Numbered from the stretch's first letter, positions 53,103 to 62,840 are shown. The stretch: DNA of 64,000 nt from Flavobacterium fluviatile (GCF_010645065.1 NZ_JAADZW010000002.1:434001-498000), one strand, 5' to 3'. The notes: a model not told the origin generated them from the letters alone. Numbers and translations: made by a program.

Positions 53103-53127
53103 TGAATTAACATAAAATCACGTACAA

Positions 53128-53922
53128 ATGAATGAAAATGTATTAAGAAAAGAGAGAGAAAATGTGTTTAAAATTAATCACTATTATTATTTAGTAGAAT
53201 CTTGTTTAAAAGGATTTTTTGACAATTATGTTCCAGTTAGGGTTCTTGAAATGAATCAGAAATTTATAAAATTTCTTGATTTATTAGAAAATAAAGAATA
53301 TAATAAGGTGTTAAATCATAGTTGCTTAACTCAATTTTGGAGTTTTTACCCTTTTAGCTATTTATTTGAAAAAATAGGTTTCTCAAAGTTAGAATCAAAT
53401 CCTTTTAATATAAATGAAATTTATGTGGTTAGTTGTTATGAAAATGATAACAATTATATAATTCATTTAATTGAGAGAGGAAATAAAGGTTTTTTCATAA
53501 AAAAGAAAGAAGAGTTTTATGATTTAAATTTAGAAGAATTGAAAAGGGTAGGAGAAGCTTTTACTGATATAAAATTAGAATATAATAAATATCATTTTTT
53601 TGAAAATCCGACTTTAGATTTTCATAATTTACCATTTAAAGAATTGCGTTGTGATAAAAGAGTAAAAGTACTTATGAATACGCTGAATACTAATGAATAT
53701 GTAGTTTTTTTTAACGAAGAAAGTCTAATTCATAAAAAGTATCTTTTGGATAAAACAAGTCAGCCAAGTGAAATTACGAGATTGGAAGATTTAAAAAAAA
53801 TGAAAGGTGAAGAAATAGTGAGTGTAGGGTGTTTATTGAAAAAAATATTGAATATAAAAGATTTTAAAATTATAGATAAATACGTTTTACAAACTTTTGA
53901 AACTTCTCTGATCAGAAAATAA
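53128..53922 (+). CDS. AT-rich orphan protein of unknown function
   Basis: No family is recognised. The 264 residues lack a signal peptide or membrane helix and are rich in Asn, Lys, Tyr, Phe and Glu (for example NVFKINHYYYLVESCLKG and YENDNNYIIHLIERGNKG). The codons are visibly more A/T-biased than those of miaB or topA beside it. Such composition is typical of recently acquired or fast-evolving genes, including toxin immunity and phage-defence proteins, but nothing here identifies one. It has a good two-part promoter and stands next to a repeat element. Confidence 0.7.
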   Translation: MNENVLRKERENVFKINHYYYLVESCLKGFFDNYVPVRVLEMNQKFIKFLDLLENKEYNKVLNHSCLTQFWSFYPFSYLFEKIGFSKLESNPFNINEIYVVSCYENDNNYIIHLIERGNKGFFIKKKEEFYDLNLEELKRVGEAFTDIKLEYNKYHFFENPTLDFHNLPFKELRCDKRVKVLMNTLNTNEYVVFFNEESLIHKKYLLDKTSQPSEITRLEDLKKMKGEEIVSVGCLLKKILNIKDFKIIDKYVLQTFETSLIRK

Positions 53923-54068
53923 AAAGTACATTTCTCGTTCATGAACTCTTAAAAATTATACCTATATATATAATCAATCTGTTTACAGATAAATCCTCAA
54001 TTTTAAGTTTCATAATATCAAAATACTTCAAAAATGCATTCGCAAGGTTAATATTTAAAAAAAACTTC

Positions 54069-54076
54069 TACTTTTG
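54069..54076 (+). promoter_or_regulatory. Candidate -7 promoter box for topA
   Basis: TACTTTTG matches TAnnTTTG and ends 17 bases before the topA ATG. Confidence 0.5.
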
Positions 54077-54093
54077 TTGCAGAAAAACAGACT

Positions 54094-56610
54094 ATGGCAA
54101 AGAATTTAGTAATAGTGGAGTCACCTGCAAAGGCAAAAACGATCGAGAAATTTCTTGGTAGTGACTTTCAGGTGGAGTCGAGTTATGGACACATAGCCGA
54201 CTTGCCTTCCAAGGAAATAGGAGTGGATGTCGAAAATGGTTTTAAACCAAAATATGAAGTTTCTCCGGATAAAAAATCTTTGGTAAGCAAACTTAAAACA
54301 CTATCTAAAAATGCCGAAACGGTTTGGTTAGCATCCGATGAGGACCGCGAGGGAGAAGCTATTTCATGGCACCTGGCGGAAGAATTAAAATTGGATACCA
54401 AAAAAACCAAACGAATCGTTTTTCACGAGATTACCAAAAGTGCGATTCTTAAAGCAATCGATAATCCAAGAGAAATAGATTATAATTTAGTTAATGCGCA
54501 ACAGGCTCGACGTGTTCTGGATCGTTTAGTAGGTTACGAATTGTCTCCTGTTTTATGGAGAAAAATCAAAGGTGGACTTTCTGCAGGTCGTGTACAATCC
54601 GTTTCTGTACGTTTGATTGTAGAGAGAGAACGCGAAATTCAGAGCTTTAATGCAGTTGCAACCTATTCGGTTGTTGCAGAGTTTGTTAACGAAGCTGGAA
54701 AAGCTTTCAAAGCAAAACTCCCAAAGAACTTCAATACTAAAAAAGAAGCCGAAGATTTTTTAAATAAAAACATCGGATCACAATATAAGGTAGCGGATTT
54801 AGAAACTAAACCTACCAAAAAATCTCCAACAGCACCTTTTACAACTTCAACTTTGCAGCAGGAAGCAGCAAGAAAATTGTATTTGCCGGTTGGTATCACC
54901 ATGCAGCTGGCACAGCGTTTATACGAAGCCGGACTTATTACTTATATGAGAACGGATTCTGTAAATCTTTCCAAAGAAGCAATGGATGCGGCTGAAGCAG
55001 AAATCATCAAATCTTACGGAAAAGAATTCTCAAAACCGAGAGTTTTTGCCAATAAAAATAAGGGAGCACAAGAAGCACACGAAGCAATTCGTCCTACTGA
55101 TATGTCTCGTCACACCGTAAATATCGATCGTGATCAGGCTCGGTTATACGATCTGATCTGGAAAAGAACTTTGGCTTCGCAAATGAGTGATGCTCACTTA
55201 GAAAGAACCAACGTAAAAATCGAAGCGAACAATCACAGCGAAATCTTTACAGCTTCGGGAGAAGTATTGCTTTTTGAGGGTTTCCTAAAAGTTTATCTTG
55301 AAGGTCATGATGATGATGAAGAAGAACAGGAAGGAATGCTGCCTGCTTTGAAAGTAAATGAGAAGTTAGCTAATAATTACATTACTGCAACCGAAAGATA
55401 TTCAAGACCGCCGGCACGTTATACAGAAGCATCTTTGGTGAAAAAGTTAGAGGAACTGGGAATTGGCCGTCCTTCCACTTATGCTCCGACTATTTCAACT
55501 ATTATCAACAGAAATTATGTTGAAAAAGGTACTCTTGAAGGTGTTGAGCGTAATTACACGCAGCTTACTTTACAAAATAGTAAAGTAGGTGAAAAGCTGC
55601 TTAAAGAAAATACAGGTTCAGACAAAGGGAAATTAGTTCCAACAGATATAGGAACTATTGTTACTGATTTCTTAGTGAAAAATTTCGGGAATATTCTTGA
55701 CTATAATTTTACAGCAAAAGTAGAGCAGGATTTCGATGAAATTGCTGAAGGAAATATTGACTGGGCAACTATGATGCAGGAATTTTACGATAAGTTTCAT
55801 CCAAATGTGAAGGACGTAGAAGCAAATGCGGAAAGAGAAAGTGGTGAAAGAATTCTCGGTAAAGATGCAGACGGGAGGCAGGTGTCAGTTCGTTTAGGGA
55901 AATTTGGACCTATGGCTCAAATTGGTGAAGCGGATGATGAAGAGAAAAAGTTTGCCAGTCTGATGGCAGATCAAAATATAGGAAATATTACTTTAGAAGA
56001 AGCTCTGAATTTATTTTTGCTGCCTAAAAATCTGGGAGAATATAAAGGTGAAGAAGTGGAAGTAAGTAATGGACGTTATGGACCTTATGTTCGTCATGGA
56101 AGTGTTTTTATTTCTCTTCCAAGAGGTGAAGACCCACTTGCAGTTACAAAAGAAAGGGCTCAGGAGCTAATTGATGAAAAAGCGCTTGCTGATGCGCCAA
56201 TTGCAGTTTACAAAGGCGAACCTGTTCAAAAAGGAGTGGGGCGTTTTGGGCCATTCATTAAATGGAACGGTCTTTTTGTTAATGTCAGCAAGAAATACAA
56301 TTTTGATAATTTATCTCAGGCTGATGTTGAAGAGCTAATCGAAGATAAATTGCAAAAAAATATTGATAAGGTTCTTCATAATTGGGAAGAAGAAGGAATT
56401 GTGGTTGAAAAAGCACGATGGGGACGCTCGGTAATTTTAAAAGGTAAAATCAAAATTGAATTGAGTAAAGATGTTGATGCAACAAAATTGACGTTGGCTC
56501 AGGTTCAGGAGATGATTGCGGCTAAAACGCCGGCAAAGAAAACACCTGAAAAAAAAGCAACAACCGCAAAAAAAGCACCGGCAAAAAAAACAGCTGCTAA
56601 AAAGAAATAA
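54094..56610 (+). CDS. topA: DNA topoisomerase I
   Basis: This type IA topoisomerase relaxes negative supercoils. The Toprim domain begins LVIVESPAKAKTIEKFLG (about residues 4-21) and includes DEDREGEAISWHL with the acidic DxDxE-like triad. The catalytic tyrosine is Y284 in LITYMRTDSVN. The C-terminus has several GxFGPxxxxG-type repeats (GKFGPMAQIG, GRYGPYVRHG, GRFGPFIKWNG) instead of Cys4 zinc fingers. A Lys/Ala/Thr-rich basic tail follows (TAKKAPAKKTAAKKK), presumably DNA-binding. At 838 residues it is full length. It starts a forward run that leads into the arginase-like gene three bases after its stop. Confidence 0.97.
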   Translation: MAKNLVIVESPAKAKTIEKFLGSDFQVESSYGHIADLPSKEIGVDVENGFKPKYEVSPDKKSLVSKLKTLSKNAETVWLASDEDREGEAISWHLAEELKLDTKKTKRIVFHEITKSAILKAIDNPREIDYNLVNAQQARRVLDRLVGYELSPVLWRKIKGGLSAGRVQSVSVRLIVEREREIQSFNAVATYSVVAEFVNEAGKAFKAKLPKNFNTKKEAEDFLNKNIGSQYKVADLETKPTKKSPTAPFTTSTLQQEAARKLYLPVGITMQLAQRLYEAGLITYMRTDSVNLSKEAMDAAEAEIIKSYGKEFSKPRVFANKNKGAQEAHEAIRPTDMSRHTVNIDRDQARLYDLIWKRTLASQMSDAHLERTNVKIEANNHSEIFTASGEVLLFEGFLKVYLEGHDDDEEEQEGMLPALKVNEKLANNYITATERYSRPPARYTEASLVKKLEELGIGRPSTYAPTISTIINRNYVEKGTLEGVERNYTQLTLQNSKVGEKLLKENTGSDKGKLVPTDIGTIVTDFLVKNFGNILDYNFTAKVEQDFDEIAEGNIDWATMMQEFYDKFHPNVKDVEANAERESGERILGKDADGRQVSVRLGKFGPMAQIGEADDEEKKFASLMADQNIGNITLEEALNLFLLPKNLGEYKGEEVEVSNGRYGPYVRHGSVFISLPRGEDPLAVTKERAQELIDEKALADAPIAVYKGEPVQKGVGRFGPFIKWNGLFVNVSKKYNFDNLSQADVEELIEDKLQKNIDKVLHNWEEEGIVVEKARWGRSVILKGKIKIELSKDVDATKLTLAQVQEMIAAKTPAKKTPEKKATTAKKAPAKKTAAKKK

Positions 56611-56613
56611 GAG

Positions 56614-57765
56614 ATGGAATTTGATTTTCTGGAACCGGTCAGTGAAGGAGTTTTAAAATATATTCATTCCTTATCTTCTCAAGAATTGGGTAGTAAAATT
56701 GTTTTACATACGCAGGACGAGTTTCCCGATATAAGTAAAATAAATATCGCTATTATTGGTGTTTTAGAAGATCGTAGAAATATTGATATTGTTAATGAAG
56801 TTAACCTGACAGCAGTTCGTAAAAAACTGTATGGGATGTTTCCTGGCAACTGGGATGCGTCCATTGCTGATTTGGGCGATATTTTAGCAGGGGAGTCGGT
56901 AGAAGATACTTATTTTGCACTAAAAAAAGTAGCTTCATTATTGATAAAAAATAAAGTGATTCCGATAGTTGTTGGAGGTTCACAGGATTTGACATATGCT
57001 TTGTATCGTGGCTATGATGATTTGGAGCAAATGGTTAATTTGGTTTCTGTAGATAACAGATTCGATTTTGGTAAAGAAAATGAACTAGTTTCGTCCAATT
57101 CCTATTTGACAAAGATCATTATTGACCAGCCAAATAACCTTTTCAATTATTGTAATATAGGTTATCAAACTTACTATAATTCCCAGGAGGAAATTGATTT
57201 GATTGAAAAGTTGTTTTTTGATGCTTACCGTTTAGGTGAAATTTCAAACAATATAGCTTTAGCAGAACCTGTTTTTAGGGATGCTGATCTGGTTAGTATC
57301 GACTTAAATTCTGTAAAGTCATCGGATTCAGGAAATATGGTTTCTTTTGAACCGAACGGATTTAACGGCAAAGAGATTTGCTCTTTAGCTCGATATGCGG
57401 GTATTAGTGATAAAGTTTCATCATTTGGAATTTTTAATCATAATAGCACTGTACATGAATCAGCTATAATTGCACAAATAATTTGGTATTTTATCGAGGG
57501 ATATCATTATCGTTCTAAAGAGTATCCTTTTGGCAGCAGGACAAATTATTTAAAATATATTGTTCCGCTTGAAGAGGAAGAATTGATTTTCTACAAAAGT
57601 GATAAAACGGATCGTTGGTGGATTGAGATTCCCTTTTTGTCAAACGGAAACAATAAATTGAAAAGAAATACGTTGTTACCTTGTTCTTACGATGAATATT
57701 TGTCTGCTTGTAATCAGGAATTGCCTGAAAGATGGTGGAAAGCGCAGCGAAAAAACGCTCTGTAA
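56614..57765 (+). CDS. Arginase-fold protein lacking metal ligands
   Basis: The protein has the arginase/agmatinase/formimidoglutamase fold pattern, but its metal-binding signatures are altered. GGxH reads GGSQD (121-125), the DAHxD motif reads D147-N-R-F-D151, and the SxDxD motif reads S228-I-D-L-N232. Loss of the His and of one Asp makes hydrolase activity by the usual two-manganese mechanism unlikely. The length of 383 residues is somewhat above a typical arginase. It lies three bases after topA and 262 bases before gldK, so the topA-arginase-like pair is probably co-transcribed. A binding or structural role is an inference. Confidence 0.85.
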   Translation: MEFDFLEPVSEGVLKYIHSLSSQELGSKIVLHTQDEFPDISKINIAIIGVLEDRRNIDIVNEVNLTAVRKKLYGMFPGNWDASIADLGDILAGESVEDTYFALKKVASLLIKNKVIPIVVGGSQDLTYALYRGYDDLEQMVNLVSVDNRFDFGKENELVSSNSYLTKIIIDQPNNLFNYCNIGYQTYYNSQEEIDLIEKLFFDAYRLGEISNNIALAEPVFRDADLVSIDLNSVKSSDSGNMVSFEPNGFNGKEICSLARYAGISDKVSSFGIFNHNSTVHESAIIAQIIWYFIEGYHYRSKEYPFGSRTNYLKYIVPLEEEELIFYKSDKTDRWWIEIPFLSNGNNKLKRNTLLPCSYDEYLSACNQELPERWWKAQRKNAL

Positions 57766-57926
57766 TTAGTGTATTTAGTTGAAAATCTTAATTTTTTAAT
57801 TTTTTAAGAAAAATATTTATTTTGAATTACGAGAATAAAATCATTAATCATAAAATTTCACGTTTTTATTCTTATTATTTTTAATTCTTTCTCTGTAAAA
57901 TATTTTTTTTTTATTTTTTTTAACAT

Positions 57927-57934
57927 TAATTTTG
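57927..57934 (+). promoter_or_regulatory. Candidate -7 promoter box for gldKLMN
   Basis: TAATTTTG matches TAnnTTTG and would give an 85-90 base leader before gldK. It is preceded by T-rich sequence, with no exact TTTG at -33. Confidence 0.45.
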
Positions 57935-58027
57935 ACCGCTGAAATAAATATAGATATAGTGTTGTTTTTTTAAAAAATAATAAATACGTTTACGACTTAT
58001 AATAATGAATAGAAATCCCAAATTTAT

Positions 58028-59425
58028 ATGAAGAAGTTTATTGCATTTGCGACAATGTTAACACTAGTAATTAGCTGCGGTAAATCCGGTGATAAAGGCG
58101 AGTTAGTTGGTGTGCAAGGAGGAAAATGGCATCCTGAAAAGCCTTATGGAATGACTTTGATTCCTGGCGGATCTTTTATCATGGGTAAATCCGATAGTGA
58201 TCTTGCTGCAGTAGAAGATGCTCCTACTAAAACAGTAACTGTTCGTTCTTTTTATATGGATGAAACAGAAATTACAAACTCTGAATATCGTCAATTTGTA
58301 GAGTGGGTAAAAGATTCTACAATGAGAGTTCGACTGGCTATTTTAGCAGATGAAACTGGTCAAAAATCAGCAGATGGAACTGGGAAAGGAAAAAAAGCCG
58401 GTAGTATTGCTGATTATGCATTTAATGATTCAGAGCCTGAAAAAATGACTGCATACGACAAATATATGTATGATAATTATTATAGTGTAGGAACGAAAGA
58501 TGATCCTTATGCAGGTAGAAAATTAAATAAAAAAGTTAAATTAATAAAAGATACAAAAGCTTATCCGGATGAGTATTATGCTGAGGTAATGGATTCAATG
58601 TATTTGCCAATTGAAGAATCATATAATGGTTTGAGAACAATTGATGTAAATAAGTTGAAATTCAGATATTCATGGATGGATATACAGGCTGCGGCAAAAG
58701 CTAAGGTTGGTAAGAGAAAAGATTTTGTTAAAACTGAAGAAGTGCCAATTTATCCTGATACTGCTGTTTGGATTAAAGATTTTGCTTACTCCTATAATGA
58801 GCCTATGCATAATGATTATTTTTGGCACAAAGCATACGGAGATTATCCTGTAGTAGGTGTTACCTGGAAACAAGCTAAAGCTTTCTGTGCTTGGAGAACT
58901 CTAAATAAAAATAGTTATATAAAATCAAAGAAAAAAGGGCGTGACCTGGTGAATGCTTTCAGATTGCCAACAGAGGCAGAATGGGAGTATGCTGCAAGAG
59001 GAGGTCTTGAATCTGCAACGTATCCTTGGGGAGGTCCATATACCAAAAGTGACAGAGGTTGCTTCTTAGCAAACTTCAAGCCAAGCAGGGGAGATTATGC
59101 AGCAGATGAAGCTTTGTATACTGTTGAAGCAAAATCATATGAAATGAATGGTTATGGATTGTATAATATGGCAGGAAATGTTTCTGAGTGGACAGATTCA
59201 GCTTATAATCCAAATGCATACGAATATGTTTCTACAATGAATCCAAACGTGATTGATGGAAACAATCAAAGAAAAGTTGTTCGTGGTGGCTCCTGGAAAG
59301 ATGTAGCTTACTTTTTACAAGTAGGAACACGTGACCATGAATATGCAGATTCTGCAAGAAGTTATATAGGATTCAGAACTGTACAGGATTATATGGGAAC
59401 TCAGGCGACCGGAAGCAAAAAATAA
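58028..59425 (+). CDS. gldK: Type IX secretion/gliding lipoprotein GldK
   Basis: GldK forms, with GldN, the periplasmic ring on the outer membrane of the type IX secretion machine. A lipoprotein signal ends in LVISC (Cys17). The remainder is a formylglycine-generating-enzyme/sulfatase-modifying-factor fold, seen in GMTLIPGGSFIMGKSDSD and MDETEITNSEYRQFV, and in LPTEAEWEYAARGG, NMAGNVSEWTDSAY and VVRGGSW. GldK is not known to act as an enzyme. At 465 residues it is normal. It is the first gene of the gldKLMN operon. Confidence 0.97.
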   Translation: MKKFIAFATMLTLVISCGKSGDKGELVGVQGGKWHPEKPYGMTLIPGGSFIMGKSDSDLAAVEDAPTKTVTVRSFYMDETEITNSEYRQFVEWVKDSTMRVRLAILADETGQKSADGTGKGKKAGSIADYAFNDSEPEKMTAYDKYMYDNYYSVGTKDDPYAGRKLNKKVKLIKDTKAYPDEYYAEVMDSMYLPIEESYNGLRTIDVNKLKFRYSWMDIQAAAKAKVGKRKDFVKTEEVPIYPDTAVWIKDFAYSYNEPMHNDYFWHKAYGDYPVVGVTWKQAKAFCAWRTLNKNSYIKSKKKGRDLVNAFRLPTEAEWEYAARGGLESATYPWGGPYTKSDRGCFLANFKPSRGDYAADEALYTVEAKSYEMNGYGLYNMAGNVSEWTDSAYNPNAYEYVSTMNPNVIDGNNQRKVVRGGSWKDVAYFLQVGTRDHEYADSARSYIGFRTVQDYMGTQATGSKK

Positions 59426-59488
59426 TAAAAAATAATTAAATTCAATTCAATAACCAAATCTATTTAAAACCTAAAAAAGAGTATTATT

Positions 59489-60136
59489 ATGGCATTATTA
59501 AGTAAAAAAGCAATGAATTTCGCTTATGGTATGGGAGCGGCAGTGGTAATTATTGGAGCATTATTCAAAATTACTCACTTTGAGATTGGACCTTTAACAG
59601 GTACATTAATGCTTTCAATCGGACTAGTTACTGAGGCGTTGATTTTTGCATTATCGGCTTTCGAACCTGTAGAGGATGAATTAGACTGGACACTGGTGTA
59701 TCCTGAACTGGCGAATGGTCAGGCAAGAAAGAAAGTTGAGAAAGTTGAAACTCCAACTGATGCTCAGGGATTGTTGTCTCAAAAATTAGATGCAATGCTT
59801 AAAGAAGCAAAAATTGATGGAGAATTAATGTCAAGCTTAGGAAACAGTATTAAAAATTTTGAGGGAGCTGCTAAAGCAATTTCTCCAACAGTAGATTCTA
59901 TTGCGGGACAAAAGAAATATGCTGAAGAATTATCTATGGCTGCTGCACAAATGGAATCATTAAACAGTTTATATAAAGTACAATTAGAAAGTGCTTCAAG
60001 AAACGCACAGGCAAACACTGAAATCGCCGAAAACGCATCTAAATTAAAAGAGCAAATGCAATCTATGACTGCTAATATTGCTTCTTTAAACAATGTTTAT
60101 GGTGGTATGCTTTCTGCAATGAGTAACAAAGGATAA
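59489..60136 (+). CDS. gldL: Type IX secretion/gliding inner-membrane protein GldL
   Basis: GldL is the stator part of the proton-driven GldLM motor. Two membrane helices are at about residues 10-28 and 36-55, the second ending with the glutamate of SIGLVTEALIFALSAFEP, an acidic residue expected in the motor helix bundle. The rest is a cytoplasmic coiled-coil region rich in Ala, Gln and Ser (EELSMAAAQMESLNSLYK). The length of 215 residues is typical. Confidence 0.97.
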   Translation: MALLSKKAMNFAYGMGAAVVIIGALFKITHFEIGPLTGTLMLSIGLVTEALIFALSAFEPVEDELDWTLVYPELANGQARKKVEKVETPTDAQGLLSQKLDAMLKEAKIDGELMSSLGNSIKNFEGAAKAISPTVDSIAGQKKYAEELSMAAAQMESLNSLYKVQLESASRNAQANTEIAENASKLKEQMQSMTANIASLNNVYGGMLSAMSNKG

Positions 60137-60186
60137 TTAGTTTTTAACTATTATATTAAATTTTTAATAAAAACTAATTAGAAAAA

Positions 60187-61728
60187 ATGGCAGGAGGAAA
60201 ATTAACCCCTAGACAGAAGATGATTAACCTGATGTATCTGGTTTTCATCGCAATGTTAGCAATGAACGTATCTAAAGAAGTAATTTCAGGTTTCGGATTG
60301 TTTAACGAGAAATTTGAAGCTTCTAACGAAACATCAATAACAAATAATGCCTCTTTATTAACGGCTTTAGATCAAAAAGCGGCAGAAGCAAAAGGAGAAT
60401 TTGCTATTGCAGCTCAAACTGCTCATAAAGTTGAGGCAATTTCTAATGACTTTTACGCTTACATAGGAACTTTAAAAGCTCAGGCTGTAGAAGGATTTGA
60501 AGTAGATAAAGCAACAGGAAAATTACCTTATGAGTCTATGGACAAGGGTGATAACATCGATAACTGGTTTACAGGTGACGGTTACACTAAAAAGGGTAAT
60601 GAAATTATCGCTAAGATTGAAAAATATAAAGCCGATATCAAAGCTGCTTTAGGTACTGACAAAAAGTATGCTGGTATTATTGCTGAGGTAGAGAAAAAAT
60701 TTGATCTTTCTGAAGTTAAAAATAAGGACGGTATTAAAGAGAAATATTTAGCTTATCATTTCAAAGGCTTTCCTGCAATTGCATCTGCTGCTAAACTTTC
60801 TGCATGGCAAAATGATGTTAAAAAAGTTGAAGCTGATGTTTATAATAGTGCATTAGGAAAAGCCGCTGTTGCCGCTGCTTCTTACAGCAATTATCAGGCA
60901 ATTGTCGTTTTAGATAAAAATGCATATTTTCAGGGAGAAAAAGTTACTGGTAAAGTGGTTCTAGGTCGTTATGACGAAAATACGAAACCAACTTCATTCC
61001 AGGGGCCTGGGCAAATTGTTAACGGGCAAGCTGTTATCTCATTAACTGCCGGAGGTGTTGGAGAGCAGGATATTAATGGTCAGTTTACATTCTTAGAGGA
61101 TGGAAAAAACATTCCGCTTAAATTTTCAGGAAAGTATGTAGTAGTTCCAAGACCAAACTCTGCTACTATCTCTGCTGATAAAATGAATGTAGTTTATAGA
61201 GGAGTTGTTAATCCAATCTCAGTTTCATTTGCTGGTGTAGATGCTAACAAAATTGTTGCTAGTGCTCCAGGTTTAAATTCAGCTGGCAAGCCAGGTAAGT
61301 ATAACATGAGTCCTGGTTCTGGTACAGAAACGACCATTTCTGTTACAGGTACTTTACCAAACGGAGATAAAGTTACGGATAAGAAAACATTCAGAATTAA
61401 AGGAATTCCTGGGCCAACAGGTACAATTAGAGGCGAGATGGGGGTAGTTAAAGGACCGAAATCTAACTTAGAGATTGCTACGATTGGTGCTAAATTATTA
61501 GATTTTGATTTCGAAGTTGGTTTAGATGTTGTTGGATTTAATTTAAAAATTGCCGGACAGCCTACAGTTGTTGTTAGTGGAAACAGATTAAATGCACAAT
61601 GTAAATCAGTACTTTCTAAAGCAGGAAGAGGAGATCAGGTTACTATTTCTGAAATTAAAACTAAACTTGTTGGGGCTGGTAGTTACTTATTACCAAGAAC
61701 TGCTCCGGTAATTTACGAAATACAATAA
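60187..61728 (+). CDS. gldM: Type IX secretion/gliding motor protein GldM
   Basis: GldM is the rotor-like partner of GldL, spanning the inner membrane once and reaching through the periplasm to the GldKN ring. The N-terminus GGKLTPRQKMINLMYLVF leads into the single transmembrane helix (about residues 15-36, FIAMLAMNVSKEV). The long periplasmic region contains a helical first domain and then beta-sandwich domains (VVLDKNAYFQGEKVTGKVVL; YVVVPRPNSATISADKMNV). At 513 residues it matches known GldM. Confidence 0.97.
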   Translation: MAGGKLTPRQKMINLMYLVFIAMLAMNVSKEVISGFGLFNEKFEASNETSITNNASLLTALDQKAAEAKGEFAIAAQTAHKVEAISNDFYAYIGTLKAQAVEGFEVDKATGKLPYESMDKGDNIDNWFTGDGYTKKGNEIIAKIEKYKADIKAALGTDKKYAGIIAEVEKKFDLSEVKNKDGIKEKYLAYHFKGFPAIASAAKLSAWQNDVKKVEADVYNSALGKAAVAAASYSNYQAIVVLDKNAYFQGEKVTGKVVLGRYDENTKPTSFQGPGQIVNGQAVISLTAGGVGEQDINGQFTFLEDGKNIPLKFSGKYVVVPRPNSATISADKMNVVYRGVVNPISVSFAGVDANKIVASAPGLNSAGKPGKYNMSPGSGTETTISVTGTLPNGDKVTDKKTFRIKGIPGPTGTIRGEMGVVKGPKSNLEIATIGAKLLDFDFEVGLDVVGFNLKIAGQPTVVVSGNRLNAQCKSVLSKAGRGDQVTISEIKTKLVGAGSYLLPRTAPVIYEIQ

Positions 61729-61770
61729 TAAAAGTAGGTAAAACTACGTTCAATATCTTATAATGATATC

Positions 61771-62763
61771 ATGATGAAAGTAAGAAATTTTTTAATAGCT
61801 GTTATTTCTATCGCTGGAAGTTATACTTCTAATGCGCAATCTAACTTGCTTAATGCGAAGACACCTGATCAGATAGGACTTAAAACTCCTGCACAGCTTA
61901 TTTCAGATAATGATAAGCCTTTGGCTTATGGCTATGTAGATGATAGAGATGTACTAATGGGAAAGACTACTTGGGAAATTATTGATTTAAATGAAAAAAT
62001 CAATTTTCCATTATATTTTCCAGTAGACACAGCTAATATTGGTGCTGACAGACGTTCTCTTTATGACGTTTTAACGAAAGCTATGAAAAATGGCAAAATA
62101 ACTGAAGTTTATGCTGATAGTTATTTTAATACTAAAAAATCTCTGAAAGACATCGAAGGGTCATTGTCACGTATTGATACCACAGATGCTGGTAGAGAAC
62201 TGATAAACCAATATCCTGATGATTACAAATCACGTGTTGTTAAGAAAAAGGTAGTTACCGGAACTGGTAAAAAGAAAGTAGTTACTTATGTTGATGAAGT
62301 AGTAGGGCCTACGAGAACAGTTCCTGCAGAGTATATTCTAAAACAGGATCTTACTGCAGCTGATGTTTCTCAGTACAAAATAAAAGGTTATTGGTATTTC
62401 GATAAGCGTCAAAGTGAACTAAAATATCGTTTGCTTGGAATTTGTCCGGTAACTCCCGATGTTTATACGATGAATAGTGATGAGAAGGATTATATTGAAT
62501 TGTTTTGGATTTTTTATCCAAATTCAAGAGAAGTTCTGCATGAAGCAAAAGCTTTCAATGACAACAATTCAGCACTTCCAATCTCATTTGACCAAATTCT
62601 TAATTCTAGAAGATTTAATGCTGTTGTATATAAAGAAGAAAACATGTATGGAGATCGTGAGATCAAAGAATACATGAAAGACAATGCGCAAAATCAATTG
62701 TTAGAGTCTGAAAGAGTAAAAGAAAAGATTCGTAATTTCGAACAAGATATGTGGAATTACTAA
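61771..62763 (+). CDS. gldN: Type IX secretion/gliding protein GldN
   Basis: GldN is the periplasmic partner of GldK in the outer-membrane ring. A signal peptide ends near YTSNAQ (about residue 23); the ATG one codon later is also possible. Family segments are DVLMGKTTWEIIDLNEKINFP near the start, seen in two parts, and FWIFYPNSREVLHEAKAFND toward the end. The length of 330 residues is normal. Unlike the Flavobacterium johnsoniae locus as I recall it, no second gldN-like gene (gldO) follows; a terminator comes instead. Confidence 0.96.
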   Translation: MMKVRNFLIAVISIAGSYTSNAQSNLLNAKTPDQIGLKTPAQLISDNDKPLAYGYVDDRDVLMGKTTWEIIDLNEKINFPLYFPVDTANIGADRRSLYDVLTKAMKNGKITEVYADSYFNTKKSLKDIEGSLSRIDTTDAGRELINQYPDDYKSRVVKKKVVTGTGKKKVVTYVDEVVGPTRTVPAEYILKQDLTAADVSQYKIKGYWYFDKRQSELKYRLLGICPVTPDVYTMNSDEKDYIELFWIFYPNSREVLHEAKAFNDNNSALPISFDQILNSRRFNAVVYKEENMYGDREIKEYMKDNAQNQLLESERVKEKIRNFEQDMWNY

Positions 62764-62783
62764 ATTTGAAATTACATTATAAT

Positions 62784-62821
62784 AAAAAACTCTTACTACT
62801 TTTGTAGTAAGAGTTTTTTTA
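62784..62821 (+). terminator. Intrinsic terminator of the gldKLMN operon
   Basis: AAAAAACTCTTACTAC (62784-62799) pairs exactly with GTAGTAAGAGTTTTTT (62804-62819) around TTTT. Confidence 0.92.
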
Positions 62822-62840
62822 TTTTACCATTAAACAAAAT

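Larger units (their letters stand above)
52739..53127. other. Intergenic region holding modular repeat copy B and a promoter
   Basis: The first 140 bases are AT-rich without a defensible feature. The rest is the repeat at 52883-53045 followed by the promoter of the gene at 53128. Confidence 0.7.
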
